A DNA stretch of 64,000 nucleotides from Prorocentrum cordatum. Taxonomy: Eukaryota; Sar; Dinophyceae; Prorocentrales; Prorocentraceae. The notes beneath the pieces were generated by a model that saw only the letters and a list, made by a program, of their open reading frames with translations, searched no databases and was not told the DNA's origin. The stretch is taken from the NCBI GenBank assembly GCA_963575745.1, contig CAUYUJ010009557.1, positions 188,501 through 252,500 of the forward strand. Direction: 5' to 3'. The translations under genes and the position numbers were made by a program. Shown in pieces: positions 36,540 through 47,194 of the stretch. Position 1 is the stretch's first letter, and each line of letters starts with the position of its first letter.

Positions 36540-37150
36540 TTTTGGGGGGACGCTATTCATTATTATTGTTAGTCATGTTATGTTTATAATTATCAACATT
36601 GATATTGTCATTATTACTTTTATTATTCGTAGTAATGTTCGTATGCTTGATATGATTGGTAATACCATTACGGGTATTATCACTTGGTTGATTATTATTG
36701 TTTTTTTTTGTGTTGATAACATATACGTATTATTAATGTTAGTATTATTGTTGTTGTTCTTACTATCAGTGTTATTATGGCCATTGTTATTATTATGGCC
36801 ATGTGTGTGTGTGTGCCCGGGCGCCCGATCTAGGCGCCGCGCGCATGGGGCGCAGCTGGCGTCGTTCTCGGACGCCTCGGGTGGGCACAGCCAGACCTCT
36901 GGGGAAGTATTCGCCGTCGCCGCCGCTGCCGTCGCCGTGATCGTGGCCTTCGTGGCCGTGGTCGTCGTCGTGGGCGCCCTCGTCGCCGAGGTCAGCGTGG
37001 TCATCGTCGTCTCCGCGTTGCTGTTGCCCTCGTCGCGATTGTCGGCGACGTCACTTTCGTCGACGACGTGGCCGTGGTCGTCGTGGTCGTCGTCGCGGTC
37101 GTCGTCTTCATCGCCGCCGCCCCCGTCGTCGTCTTTGCGGCGGCCGTCGT
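36540..37150. repeat. ATT-rich then GTC-rich trinucleotide sequence
   Basis: 36540-36800 is AT-rich with ATT/GTT repeats; 36900-37150 is rich in CGTCGTC units. No gene seen. Confidence 0.7.
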
Positions 37151-37311
37151 GGTCGGAGGGAAATGATGTTGGATGAGAGGGAGGGACGAGGAGGTTTGGA
37201 GGTGTTCGGATGAGGATGGAGCATAGAGGTCCCCCTCCTCCTCCTCCTCCTCCTCCGATCTATAACACGGGCATCTTCGCAGCCACATCCTTTGGACATG
37301 AAGTGACAGGC

Positions 37312-37914
37312 CTCAATCCTCCCAGCTCGCGATAGCCCAACAACAGTATCTTAAGTTAGCTGGACCTAAATGCGCCACCAGAAGCAGGACCCTCAGCTTG
37401 CTCCTCGTGGGAGACCCAAGCTGGAAGCTAGCTCTGGGGCCTGCTCGAGCATGGCATTTAATTGTATGGACAGCCGCCACCAATCCAGTCCAAAGCCTTG
37501 CTTCCTTGTCTACCCTCCGTTCCCGCGGAACGGCCCTCATGGGCCAAGCCCCCACTCGTTGGGGCATCGTCCGCGGGCCCTTCGGAGCCATGATGCTGTC
37601 CTTGCATCGCATCGGCTGGACTCTAGTTTCGCCTATAGTTTTCCGGTCCCAGGAAGGCGCACAGTACCCTTTATCTTGTTTGTCGCCCGCGTTTGTCCAG
37701 AACACCATACACAAAGCTTGGATTCGCCAACTGTGCCAGCAAGCAGCCGACAAACTGGGCCACCCAGACGCCACACTAGATTTCAGTATAGCGACCAGCG
37801 TTTCAAAGAGCCCAACCCTCAGCAAACAAGAGCGAGGGAGCCTTAACCTTTTTAACTCAAGGGTGCTGAACCAAGGCCAGAGCCACAGACGCTGGCTACA
37901 CCATAGATTGCGCA

Positions 37915-37960
<46 letters not shown>

Positions 37961-38750
37961 GAACCTCGTCGGACTGCCTCCGCCATCGTTTATTCGAATG
38001 TCAGTTGTCCCAACCCGAAAAAATCGTTCTTTCTCGACCGATGAGCTCGAGCTCATCTTGAATCATGACAGGGACCCGCTAATCAAAGTCGTATACCAGC
38101 AGGAGCCTGACTTCTGCATCGGAGCCCCTCCAGGAACTGTATTGGACTACTGCCAGTTTTGGTGTCAGGACGACAATGTCTTTCTGGAAGAGGCCTTTGC
38201 GTGGAATGTATGTCGACGGCAGTTGTGGAACTTCCCTGCACCCTGCCCATCAGACGCCGGGCTGGTCAACAGTTTCTATGAAGAGAAGTGAACCCTTCGC
38301 GATTTGATCGTGCCAAGTTGGTTCGGATTTCCCGCAAGTGTCTGGGATGCAGAAATGCTTGCCACCATTGCTGCCTGTTCCATTTCTCCGCTCATCGAAC
38401 AAGTCCATACGGACTACGCGGGAATATTAATTTCAAAGTCCAGATGGGTCGTGCCGCCGTGTCGTCCGAGAGTTGTTTCGTCATAGTCAAAGCCCATCAG
38501 GACCTCTCGCATTACTTTAACGATAATGATGCTTACAACCACGCCAAAGGTACTGACGCTGCGGACAAAGCAGCCACGCGAGCCGCCACCACTAATTCTA
38601 ACATGCCTTCGGATGCCGAACAAAAAGAGCATGGCAGATCCGATCGGAATTTGTTGCGCCGTTTCCTGTCTTACGTGGCCCAGGCCCTCCCCAAATGTCT
38701 CCTTCTTGCCCCGCGCCCTGGGAAGAAAACCTTACCCAGGCCCGTCTCCC
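37312..38750 (+). pseudogene. Decayed LINE C-terminal region with RNase H-like tail
   Basis: Plus-strand frames 37398-38291 and 38288-38750 together carry a broken protein. PTRWGIVRGPFGAMMLSLHRIGWTL-type sequence is at about 37555-37630. After a (TG)n insertion at 37919-37957, acidic sequence continues at 38000-38285. An RNase H-like tail follows, with VKAHQDLSHYF and then GTDAADKAATRAA (38480-38585), resembling the 'K.KAHQD...GN..AD' end of retroelement RNase H. At least two frame changes separate the pieces. The identity as the end of a LINE-type element is an inference from these blocks. Confidence 0.55.
37919..37957. repeat. (TG)n microsatellite inside the LINE remnant
   Basis: Pure TG run that breaks the plus-strand LINE-like frame. 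Confidence 0.95.
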
Positions 38751-38922
38751 GCAACCCACCGATGGGAGCAGCCTCCGCTGCCTACGCCTGGGATCCTGGG
38801 GCCGCCCCTCCCCCTCCGAGGCCTCCCCCCTCCCCCGCCTCCCTTCGCCATTTTGGCGAAGCCCGTCGGTGGGAGTATCTTTACGGTAAGCACGTGGTCG
38901 CCCCATGCCGCACCAGCGCCAA

Positions 38923-38926
<4 letters not shown>

Positions 38927-38971
<45 letters not shown>

Positions 38972-39001
38972 ATAAGGATATATATATATATATATATATA
39001 C
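38927..39001. repeat. (AT)n microsatellite
   Basis: AT repeat with a short AAGG interruption at the 3' side of the second LINE remnant. Confidence 0.95.
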
Positions 39002-39513
39002 ACACCAATACAACCGCAGGATCAGTGAGAGATGCCCAGGTTACTGCGCTGGCCTGGCCTCGCTAGCACAAAACCCTCGTGGGCACCGATTTTTCTCTTT
39101 TGAATACGTGCTCCATGAGAGCACGATCATCTTGTATTTTGCGTGTGGGTCGAATTTGGAAAAGGGAACCAGGGGCCGTCTGTTCAGCCCATGCCCCTGT
39201 ACACCAGAGTCCAGCAATGCGTATGATCAGCTTTCGAGAGCGAAGGACCTCGCCCACCCAAAGCGAGGCTCCCGCGCAGACGAGGTTCTCACCCCCCCAA
39301 TGCCCCTCGAGCTTTTCTATCGACAGGCCCTGGCGTAAGCTCAGCAGGACGTTTCGACTCCAGCTGATGGAAGTGCTAACCAGGCATTGTCATTTCCAGC
39401 TCAAGACTCCAGATAGGCCCACACCAGGGACGCGGCCTGCAGCCGTCTTGGCATTATGTACACCAGGGGTGAGCAGTGCCGCGCCGTCCTGCCGTCGCCT
39501 CGGGCATAGCATG

Positions 39514-39600
39514 CATGTGTTTGTGTTTGTGTTTGTGTTTGTGTTTGTGTTTGTGTTTGTGTTTGTGTTTGTGTGTGTATGTGTGTGTGTGTGTGTGTGC
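39514..39600. repeat. (TTTGTG)n hexanucleotide followed by (TG)n
   Basis: About ten TTTGTG units then TG repeats. The surrounding 39060-40050 has no recognised gene but shows two diverged copies of a GGGCACGGGGGCG...CCCAGACCG-like segment near 39680 and 39985. Confidence 0.85.
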
Positions 39601-40053
39601 GCGCACCCCGCCTCAGGGGGAAGGCGCGCTTGAGTACCCACCTTCTGCGGCATAGCTGCACAGAAGGCCTTCCGAAGTGTGCTGGGCACGGGGGCGAACC
39701 TGGCTCAGCCAATCCGCCCAGACCGTCGCTAGCCCACCCCTCCTTTTCCGCGGTAGCCTAAGCCCGCTGCAAGTTCGATAGGGGGTCTTTGTATTGTCGT
39801 GGCTGGCGGTGCTGGTGTCTCGCAGCCAGCCCTGGAACTCGGGCCGTGGGGCTCCGTCAGTCAGACGATGTTGGCCGTCCTTTTCAATGCGGCGTGCTGT
39901 TTGGCGATCCCCTGTTGCACGGCCGCGGGGCGCTGCCCAGCTCCCCCACGGCGACAGTTGCACAGGGGGCCGCCCTCCGTGGGGTCTGGGCGCGGGGGTG
40001 GACTTGGTCGGCCAGTCCACCCCGACCGCTGCTCTACAACTACTCAATATGAA

Positions 40054-40058
40054 TACTA
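40054..40058. other. Target-site duplication TACTA, 3' side of the element
   Basis: TACTA directly abuts the 3' LTR here and is repeated at 55967-55971 next to the 5' LTR. Five bases is the usual copia duplication length. Confidence 0.75.
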
Positions 40059-40325
40059 AGTCGAAAGTGAGCCTGGTAACTCAAATAGCATCCGATTCCA
40101 TGATAGACATCGGATGGCAAATAACGTCCATCGCTTTGCTGTGATAGTACAGTATGAGGGGTGGACGGATGAGATAGGATAAGATCGATGTAATGATCTT
40201 TCCAGCACATAGCGAACACTCGCGGTGTCCGGGCAAATAGGGCGCGCGTGCCTTGGGCCAAAGGCAGCGGCGCGCGAGCTATGCTCCCGATGCTGTAACA
40301 TCTCCCAAAGAGCTACCCTTAAAGT
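40059..40325 (-). repeat. 3' LTR of the giant copia element
   Basis: Matches 55700-55966 over its full length with six single-base differences counted by eye, all transitions. It still holds the intact LTR part of the gag frame (minus strand), which then runs out into flanking DNA. Confidence 0.9.
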
Positions 40326-40691
40326 CGGGAGGGGAGGAGACGGAGAGCATAGTCGCACGCAAAGATCGCGCGCACGACTGTTTGCAAAAAAGAAAACAGT
40401 GCGTACAGTCTGGCCTAACACCAGACTGTAAGGCGAGTTTCCTCGCAAAGTATTTCACGCAAATACAAGACAGCCCCTTCAAGCAATGAAGGGCTATCGG
40501 CTCAGTTAGAGGTAAGCCAAACAGGCCATACCTCACCAAGCAAATGTGTATCAAGGCAAAGAGCCTGAGTTGTACGAAGCCGGCTCGTTGCCAGGCGTGA
40601 AATATAAGGCTCGTTTCCGAGCAACTAGAAGGGCGCCTTTATAGTAGGCGCCCGTGCTGGCAAATTGGACCGCGAGGGCAACAAGGACATA
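40326..40691 (-). other. 3' untranslated region of the copia element
   Basis: This stretch between the RT stop and the 3' LTR has no coding frame of note. It holds two perfect sense-strand GNRA hairpins (40433-40446 and 40609-40622) and a decayed one near 40582. The base run next to the LTR (40326-40348) is purine-rich on the plus strand, that is pyrimidine-rich in the element's sense strand, opposite to a normal polypurine tract. Confidence 0.7.
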
Positions 40692-43067
40692 CTAAAATTG
40701 ATTAGACTTAGGTTTGTCTCTGTCCTCGGGACCCCGAAAGGGAACACATTGCTTCACGTCATACTTAAATGACTGAGTGCCTGACATCACTTCCAGAAGC
40801 AGCTCCCGATCGATGCTTCCCTTTGTATGCCCATCTGCGGTCATACCCCTAGTATCACACCATTGCACATTATGTACTATACCTGTATCCATGAGCTCAC
40901 GTATCCAGCTGATATGTCCAAGCAGAGTCCGTTCTGTAGGTATCTTGAGATCCCTGCTTGATAAAGATTTGTAGACGGACTCGGCGTCTACGGTAAGAGA
41001 GACTTTGACAGCTAGGCCTCCAACTTCACGCATGTCTCGTAATTGTCGCGGAATCAAAGCTCCTGCCTTAAGCTCGTGGAGAGTAATGAGCGTAGGGTGA
41101 CACTCATCAAGGTTATGTGCGGCTGCAAGTGCCTCCGCAGCATAACTGGACCTCACCTGTAATCGGTGTGGTTTGCATAGTCCGTCACAGAGGTGAACGA
41201 CGGACTTGCCTTGAGGCGAGTTTCCTCGCCGTAGTACATTGGCCCCGCGTATGCCGTAGCCCTTGGTCTCGTCATCCTCCTCCCCGGTAAGCTTCCGATA
41301 CCCCGAATCGCTATGGATGTCAACTTCATTCGTCGGCTTCATCCGAGGGAAGGTGATGCGTTTCGCGCTGCTGATCAGCTTTCGCGCCACAGCATTCAAA
41401 CGTCTGACTTGCAGATTGGTGGGCTCTTGAATTTTCTGAAGAGAGACCACGTATACCATGAGCCAGATTTGGGTAAGAAGGGCATAGGCAAGGGCTCCTC
41501 GCAGGCTGACGAACATGTCGGCAATGGGTTTCGTGGCTTTGGCATCGGCCGCCGCTCCTGTAAGTTCTGGGTGCGTGATAGGACGTAGTTGTTTGATATA
41601 CTCGTCCTGGCCCATGATCACATCTCCTTGATCATTCTTAGTGTAGCGAACGGCGCAGTTCGTATATGTATGCTTGTTGAGCTTGCATTTGCCAAACACC
41701 TTTTCGACGCGCTGTACATAGTCGTCTATATTTTTCTCTAGACCTGCCATGTTAATATCATCGACATGTTTTGCCGTCAGCAGGTCTTGGCTGAGTTCAA
41801 ATTCAGGATCGTAGCTGGTCGGTGTAAGGCCTATAGCTCGTGTGGTCGTACGAAGTTTGAGAGAGAACGCTCTTGGAGCGTCCTTTGTACCCGTTCCTGG
41901 TTTGAGGCATCTAAGACAGTGTCGGCTTTCGTCGTAGGGTGAGAAGCCGGGTAATGTACGAAGTACCTGAGCACTTCCTGGTGGAAGAGTAAAGCAAACC
42001 ATGCGAGTTTCCTCGCCGGTGGCATGGGCAAGTTCCTCATAGGTCAAACCCTTGAGGAACGCCTTATCGATATCCATGGATGCTAAGATCCATTCTGGAT
42101 GGCATGCCGCTTCACTTGCCAGGAGTCGTTGCGACTGCCTTCGGGCGGTTCCCGAGAATGTTTCCACATCAAAAGCCTCAGTATCCATAAATCCACGAAG
42201 GACAAGTCTGAGACGAATGGTTTTAACGTTCTCGGCACCCACCTTTACGAACTTCCACTTGTATACATACCTGGATGTCATGATGTTGGAAGCTTTGGAT
42301 AAATCATACATCTCAAAGCATCGGTTGTCAATCCAGATTTTGAGCTCAGTATACAAAGCTTCACTAACCTCCTTTGGATGTGCTGCTGTGTCGGCTTTGG
42401 TCAGTAGATCATCTTCTTTGACAACCACAGCGCGTTTAGCAGCAGAGGATGCATATACTCTCATCGTTGCGACCATATCGGTATCGAGCTGTGCAAGTTG
42501 AGTCTGATCCAACACTATTTTTGACATTTCTGATGTAAAGCAAAATTCAACGTAAGGACCAGATTCATCACTGTCAAGAGAGTAGCTCTCGTCGGTTGTG
42601 GTTGAACAAAGAGAGACTAGACAGGATTCACGTGATTTCGGCTCGTCTCCGAGCATATCTGATGATATAATATCATCCTCGTCCACAAATGCTGAAACCA
42701 AAACACATTGGTCGGGCAGCATAGTTGTTGGGACGCAATAAAGATAATCATCGGTAATCGTCGTAGGATGAAGGTCCATACGTAGCTCGTCGTACCACTC
42801 TTCCAGCATCATAGCTTCGATATTGTGTTCCTCATTGTCCTCATAGATTGTCGACAGACGGCCTTCACTCGGCGGTGAAGCATCTGGTGTGTCTGGAGAA
42901 GGCCTGTTTCCAGGCGACTCGCGTTCTCCAGACGTGTTGCTTGAATGCTGATATTTAATCAGATCGTCATGAAATCCTAAGGAAGGACCACGTGAAGTCA
43001 AGCATTGAATAAGTCTGGAATGAGTGCTACCAGTGATCTGAGAAATGTTAAGCCGGTGCCCACACAT
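40692..43067 (-). CDS. pol: Copia reverse transcriptase / RNase H ORF
   Basis: 791 codons from an ATG, -1 relative to the integrase frame. The Ty1/copia RT core is clear: the segment SRYVYKWKFV (copia 'W..K.K' block) near residue 248, DIDKAFLKG, then KHVDDINMAG with catalytic HVDD at residues 434-437 (the more usual form is YVDD). A copia-type RNase H follows, with DIHSDSGY, SYAAEALAAAHNLDE, DAESVYKSL and DTRGMTADGHTKG near the C-terminus. The N-terminal 200 residues are acidic and Ser/Thr-rich. Hairpins lie at 42902, 42003 and 41216. The one at 42003 is inside the RT region and is read in a different phase (GEETR) from most copies. Confidence 0.92.
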   Translation of the reverse strand: MCGHRLNISQITGSTHSRLIQCLTSRGPSLGFHDDLIKYQHSSNTSGERESPGNRPSPDTPDASPPSEGRLSTIYEDNEEHNIEAMMLEEWYDELRMDLHPTTITDDYLYCVPTTMLPDQCVLVSAFVDEDDIISSDMLGDEPKSRESCLVSLCSTTTDESYSLDSDESGPYVEFCFTSEMSKIVLDQTQLAQLDTDMVATMRVYASSAAKRAVVVKEDDLLTKADTAAHPKEVSEALYTELKIWIDNRCFEMYDLSKASNIMTSRYVYKWKFVKVGAENVKTIRLRLVLRGFMDTEAFDVETFSGTARRQSQRLLASEAACHPEWILASMDIDKAFLKGLTYEELAHATGEETRMVCFTLPPGSAQVLRTLPGFSPYDESRHCLRCLKPGTGTKDAPRAFSLKLRTTTRAIGLTPTSYDPEFELSQDLLTAKHVDDINMAGLEKNIDDYVQRVEKVFGKCKLNKHTYTNCAVRYTKNDQGDVIMGQDEYIKQLRPITHPELTGAAADAKATKPIADMFVSLRGALAYALLTQIWLMVYVVSLQKIQEPTNLQVRRLNAVARKLISSAKRITFPRMKPTNEVDIHSDSGYRKLTGEEDDETKGYGIRGANVLRRGNSPQGKSVVHLCDGLCKPHRLQVRSSYAAEALAAAHNLDECHPTLITLHELKAGALIPRQLRDMREVGGLAVKVSLTVDAESVYKSLSSRDLKIPTERTLLGHISWIRELMDTGIVHNVQWCDTRGMTADGHTKGSIDRELLLEVMSGTQSFKYDVKQCVPFRGPEDRDKPKSNQF

Positions 43068-45298
43068 TCGTAATAGTGGAAAGCCGGGCTGATGTCGTTG
43101 TCATAGTGGATCAGCGTAGACCCGGTGGCGTACTTTACTGCAGGTAGGCTTGACACACTCTTAGCCAATCGAACTGCTACTACATGTTCTACTCGGAAGT
43201 AATTTCGTACGAGATACTGTAGTGCTAAGTGTACGCGCGGGTGAAACTTGCTGTCGTCTGAAAGATTAAGGTTTCCCTTGTAGTCGGGGATATAGCCGAA
43301 AACTTTGGCAGGTTTCCCTGCGCCGAGGTGTGCCACATGAGCAAGGACGGTTTGCATGGCCAGATTATCCATGCCAAGTTCCCGTGTGAGGAGACATTCG
43401 ATGTATAGTGTGTGACGAGCATCAGGATACATTACAATTACCTCACGAGATCCTGCCTTGACAACAATATGTCCTCTTTCAGGCACATTACGGATCACCG
43501 GGAATGGGCCATTCCAGCCTCCATGGTCGTCCTTGGTGGCAGTAGGTCGGTGGTAATCGACCAAATCCCCTGATGAGTAGAGGCGAGCACCATCAGGAGT
43601 CGTCTTAGCCCTAAGAGCCCGATTTGTCTTGGCCACAGCAGTAGCCTGAGTTATAGCTTCTAGGCTGACTTCCCTTACACGACGTTCTCGTTCGTGTCCT
43701 GAAGTCTCGGGTCCCTTGGGAAAGTCAAGGGTATCGAGATCAGGGAGGAAGGAGGGCTGACGTCCTGTGTGTGCCTGATATGGCGATACTCCGTTATAAA
43801 ACGTAAACGCATTAGTAACGAAGATGCCTTCCGCCAATACTCTGGTGAATACAACAGGGATGTTGTGTCTATTCAATTCTTCCTCAATCATGTGGAGGAC
43901 GCCTCTGAGAATGCCGTTTCGTGACTCAATTGAAGTCGCGTGTTGGCCAGGTGCTCGGATACGAAGTTCCGTGCCCTTATTGGCCATCATGGTTTTAGCG
44001 GCATCGTTATTCAGGGCGCCTTCTCCGTCTGAGTATAAAACTTTGAAGGGTCCATGATAGGCAATCCAGCAGTAGTGGTAGGCGTCAATGATAGTGTCAC
44101 GTTCTCTGTCGGAAATTTCTAGGCCTGCTGCCAGGCGAATACAACGATCCATAATATGGAATATGGTCCGTTTCTTGTAGAACATGAGGTCCATTTCCCC
44201 TTCATCGAGCCAGTTACCAGGAAGGCTCACCGATGGTAGTGTTGAGTTTCCTGGACGTTCCCATGCTCTGCATTCCCGACAGGTATCGCAAACTTCCTTG
44301 ATCATGTTCAGTCGAACGTTATCAAGCCCCACCTTTTCGAGGATTAGCCTCACCTTTGGCTCCTTCGCATGATGCCATCGCAGATGCAGTTTTCGGAGTT
44401 CCTTTTTCACGACATGGGGTTCGTGACTACGGAGACTCTGTAGACTGTGTTGGATGTCGAATCTCGTCCAGTCGGGTAGTCGGGGAGCCCCAGGGCCGGT
44501 GGGGGCAAGAGGGTTCCTTGTAGCTCTCCGTAGTTGGTCCCCTGTGTTGACTGCGTCTGGAGGTGGTGGTGCGCCTTGTAGACGGCCGCGGCGGGCCGCT
44601 ACCTGTGGCGCTTCGCTAGAAGACGCAGAAGGCGTGTTTCCACGCTCGGGGGCGTCTCGTAGCATGTCGTAGCTGCTGGCACCAGATGTCGGATCGACGT
44701 TACCGAAGGATCGTGGTCGTGGTGGCCTGGCGTGTGCGCCTTGGCGGCCACCTGAAGCTGAAGCTTGGCCCTCACCAGGCTTAGGTAAGGGTTTCCACCA
44801 AGCTGGCACGGTTTTGCCTTCGGGGTCGTGGTCGTCTGGGAGTTTGAATGGTTCAGCAAAACGACATTTGCCAGGTTCGGTATCGAGGTGGTTCTTAACA
44901 CCCTTGCTTCTCGTAAGATCCCTCTGACATGCTGGACATGGCCAATATACAGAGATGGAATCATGACGTTTACACTGCGTAGGGTCTCTGTTATGGCTAG
45001 GACTGTCCTTTCGGACGTTGTCGATGCATGCCGGGCAAGTAGCCACCTTTGGGATGATACGATCACCGATGCGTCTCATACCTTCGCCTGGTTCAGCTTG
45101 ATCGGGAAGGTCTGTAGGATAAGCATGTGCGGTACTTATAGGCGCGTTTCCGCGCGTGGTGTCAATGGCTTTCGCCAGATATACGGCTTCCACGAAGGCA
45201 GACTGCAGTCGCCGGGTGTATTTTTGTGCCAGTGTAAGCTCTGTATTGCACGGTTGTGCGTGCACATGCTGACCGTTGCACTTGAGTCGCTCAAAGGG
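42998..45298 (-). CDS. int: Copia integrase ORF
   Basis: The frame is in register with ORF3 after its TAA; the first start-like codon is GTG at 45265, about 755 codons from there. The N-terminal third has two Cys/His clusters (CPAC...CKRH and PCPAC...H...C), possible extra zinc fingers, then a Pro/Gly/Ala-rich linker. The integrase zinc-binding HHCC motif is near residues 293-330 (H...HH...CDTCREC). The catalytic D,D(35)E triad is visible: Asp in GEMDLM near 357, Asp in YSDGEG near 412, Glu in SIESRNG near 447, with about 35 residues between the last two. The C-terminal region has basic strand-like segments. Hairpins at 45142, 44632 and 43308 fall in linkers, outside the DDE core. The end overlaps the RT frame by about 70 bases in -1 register. 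It catalyses insertion of the cDNA. Confidence 0.9.
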   Translation of the reverse strand, partial: PFERLKCNGQHVHAQPCNTELTLAQKYTRRLQSAFVEAVYLAKAIDTTRGNAPISTAHAYPTDLPDQAEPGEGMRRIGDRIIPKVATCPACIDNVRKDSPSHNRDPTQCKRHDSISVYWPCPACQRDLTRSKGVKNHLDTEPGKCRFAEPFKLPDDHDPEGKTVPAWWKPLPKPGEGQASASGGRQGAHARPPRPRSFGNVDPTSGASSYDMLRDAPERGNTPSASSSEAPQVAARRGRLQGAPPPPDAVNTGDQLRRATRNPLAPTGPGAPRLPDWTRFDIQHSLQSLRSHEPHVVKKELRKLHLRWHHAKEPKVRLILEKVGLDNVRLNMIKEVCDTCRECRAWERPGNSTLPSVSLPGNWLDEGEMDLMFYKKRTIFHIMDRCIRLAAGLEISDRERDTIIDAYHYCWIAYHGPFKVLYSDGEGALNNDAAKTMMANKGTELRIRAPGQHATSIESRNGILRGVLHMIEEELNRHNIPVVFTRVLAEGIFVTNAFTFYNGVSPYQAHTGRQPSFLPDLDTLDFPKGPETSGHERERRVREVSLEAITQATAVAKTNRALRAKTTPDGARLYSSGDLVDYHRPTATKDDHGGWNGPFPVIRNVPERGHIVVKAGSREVIVMYPDARHTLYIECLLTRELGMDNLAMQTVLAHVAHLGAGKPAKVFGYIPDYKGNLNLSDDSKFHPRVHLALQYLVRNYFRVEHVVAVRLAKSVSSLPAVKYATGSTLIHYDNDISPAFHYYECVGTGLTFLRSLVALIPDLFNA

Positions 45299-47194
45299 TT
45301 AAAGAATTGTCTCGTCGTTGCTGGCGGTATTTGTCGGCTTCTTAATATAGTCACCAGTCGTATCTTTAAGTCCCGTAGCGCATTGGTCAATGCGTACGGT
45401 TGTAATGTGTGGTCGGTTGGCAAGCTTCGTCCATGGAGAAATATCATCCACCCATGTTCCTGTAGGTTGTTCGCGTATAAACCACCTCCGAGCGTCATCT
45501 TGGGTTACAGCCATTTTACCACAATAAGTTATGTGTGGTAAGTCTTCTTTATGGTGCTGTTCCCAAGTGTTGTAGTTGACGTTGTAGTTGTAGTAGGATG
45601 GTGGTCCTGTGGTGCGGCAGCTGGGTTGCAGTATGGCAACTCGTACGTAGCATATAGCAAAGTAATGATCTATAACCTGCTGCACAGAGGGGTCTCCCAG
45701 GTCGACATATATAGTCTTGTCCAGGTTGCCGCTTGAGGAGAGTCCCCTTGAGAAGGCAAGCTCTGAGATGCCACCCACACCGCCACAAAGCTCCAACATA
45801 TCCACGCAGTTGTTATGACCATAGCATAGTGTAGCGACTATGCTGTATATGTTAGCGTGTGTGTCGGGCATAGATGTGGGGAGGGTAAGGAACAGGTCGT
45901 CGTCCTCGTCGGAGCTTATCAACTCAACAGGGACGTCAGTACTCCAGGTTGCCATAAGATCCTGTCCGAGTCCTGACAAGTCGTCGCCGCAATCATCGTT
46001 TCCGTCTTCAACGTGCTTTTTAATGCGGCGAGGCTTGATGCCTGCTTCCTTTTCGGCTTTGAGCCTCTCCTTCTGCTTTATACGCGATTCAGTGGGTAAA
46101 GCTTGCTCGTCTTGTTCGTCGGTCTGTGTACTCATTGTCGCGGTTGAATGGGTACATGCGTCAATCGCCAGAGTCGGGGGGGGGAGAGAACAGTCATCTA
46201 TGATGACGCGTCGAGGTTTCTGTGGTAATTGAGTCGGCTCGTTTCCGAGCAAGACCGGTTCCTCGGGTTGCCAATACAACCGAGTACTGATGTTGGCAAC
46301 CCGTGCAGGTAATGGTGCATGCCAATCATATCCTGTTGGTTGATCGGTAACTGATATATCCTGAATAACCGCATTGGCATCCAGGTTGATTGTTACACGT
46401 CGGATGACTTCAGACCATTTCGGTCCTCCCTTATTAGTCGTCACGTAGTGACGGATGTTATGGTCTGTACGTGTATAAGTGTTTAAGTATACGGGCGCGT
46501 TTCCGTGCGTGGTGGTGCTCCCCAGGATGTTGTCGTTCAAATGACGGATGAGTGTAGTACGTGTCTGAGCTCGCCATTCAGCATGCCGTACTGTATGGCC
46601 GTACCAATCCAACACATGTTGTGGTATTGCCTGCTTACAGGTACATGCCCACAGCTTCGAGCTAATCGGTATTGATGATGCTACCTGCATATAAGTACCG
46701 CTTGGTGTACTGCCTTGCATATTGAACCGAATACCGAAATGACACAAACGCATCCGTATTACTGACAACTTTAGATCTTCCAGGGTATCACGTACTGGAG
46801 ATAACTTCCAAACATATCCTGGGGGACCAAATATTATGATCTTCATGCGGAGTGTCTTGGCTTTTATCAACAGGTTCTGGATACGTGACCAATGTGGGGC
46901 CACTCTCGTTCCTGGAGTTCGTGCGTACCAGTCACCCGGAGTACTAATCCATATGAGAGTGTAATCTCCACTGATCACCGCACCTAGGAAGTTTATGCCC
47001 ACGCTTGTCATAAGTTCGTTGTGGGAAATACGATCACAAATATAACCTCGGGTGCGAAGGTCGGCACAGGCCTCCCTCGTATCTTCAATGACAAAAGCCC
47101 TCTTACTAAGGCAGGTTACCCCGCTGTCCTTGTTACCCCCCGGCTTTTCAGCCAACAGGCAAGACGACGAGGGGGCGACGTCGCCCTGCCATCT
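45299..47194 (-). CDS. Copia ORF3: methyltransferase-like protein (in-frame after TGA)
   Basis: The frame continues in register directly after the ORF2 TGA; there is no ATG at its head (a TTG lies at 47155), so readthrough or decay is implied. About 620-630 codons. The N-terminal half has a predicted alpha/beta pattern with IWISTPGDW and IIIFGPPGYVW followed by CHFG. Around residue 450 (from 47155) comes DMLELCGGVGGISELAF, which resembles the SAM-binding motif I of C5-cytosine methyltransferases, then ILQPSCRTTGPPS where a PC catalytic motif would fall; the canonical Pro-Cys is altered. The middle is Lys/Glu-rich. Hairpins at 46237 and a decayed one at 46495 each give a G-N-x-P motif. Ends at TAA 45299-45301, after which the same frame opens again as the integrase ORF. 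Function is inference from motifs only. Confidence 0.65.
   Translation of the reverse strand, partial: RWQGDVAPSSSCLLAEKPGGNKDSGVTCLSKRAFVIEDTREACADLRTRGYICDRISHNELMTSVGINFLGAVISGDYTLIWISTPGDWYARTPGTRVAPHWSRIQNLLIKAKTLRMKIIIFGPPGYVWKLSPVRDTLEDLKLSVIRMRLCHFGIRFNMQGSTPSGTYMQVASSIPISSKLWACTCKQAIPQHVLDWYGHTVRHAEWRAQTRTTLIRHLNDNILGSTTTHGNAPVYLNTYTRTDHNIRHYVTTNKGGPKWSEVIRRVTINLDANAVIQDISVTDQPTGYDWHAPLPARVANISTRLYWQPEEPVLLGNEPTQLPQKPRRVIIDDCSLPPPTLAIDACTHSTATMSTQTDEQDEQALPTESRIKQKERLKAEKEAGIKPRRIKKHVEDGNDDCGDDLSGLGQDLMATWSTDVPVELISSDEDDDLFLTLPTSMPDTHANIYSIVATLCYGHNNCVDMLELCGGVGGISELAFSRGLSSSGNLDKTIYVDLGDPSVQQVIDHYFAICYVRVAILQPSCRTTGPPSYYNYNVNYNTWEQHHKEDLPHITYCGKMAVTQDDARRWFIREQPTGTWVDDISPWTKLANRPHITTVRIDQCATGLKDTTGDYIKKPTNTASNDETIL

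Noticed and set aside
38840-38862. CCATTTTGGCGAAG resembling part of the dinoflagellate spliced leader
   Set aside because: Only the ATTTTGGC core agrees and it forms a short palindrome; no splice donor or leader context seen.
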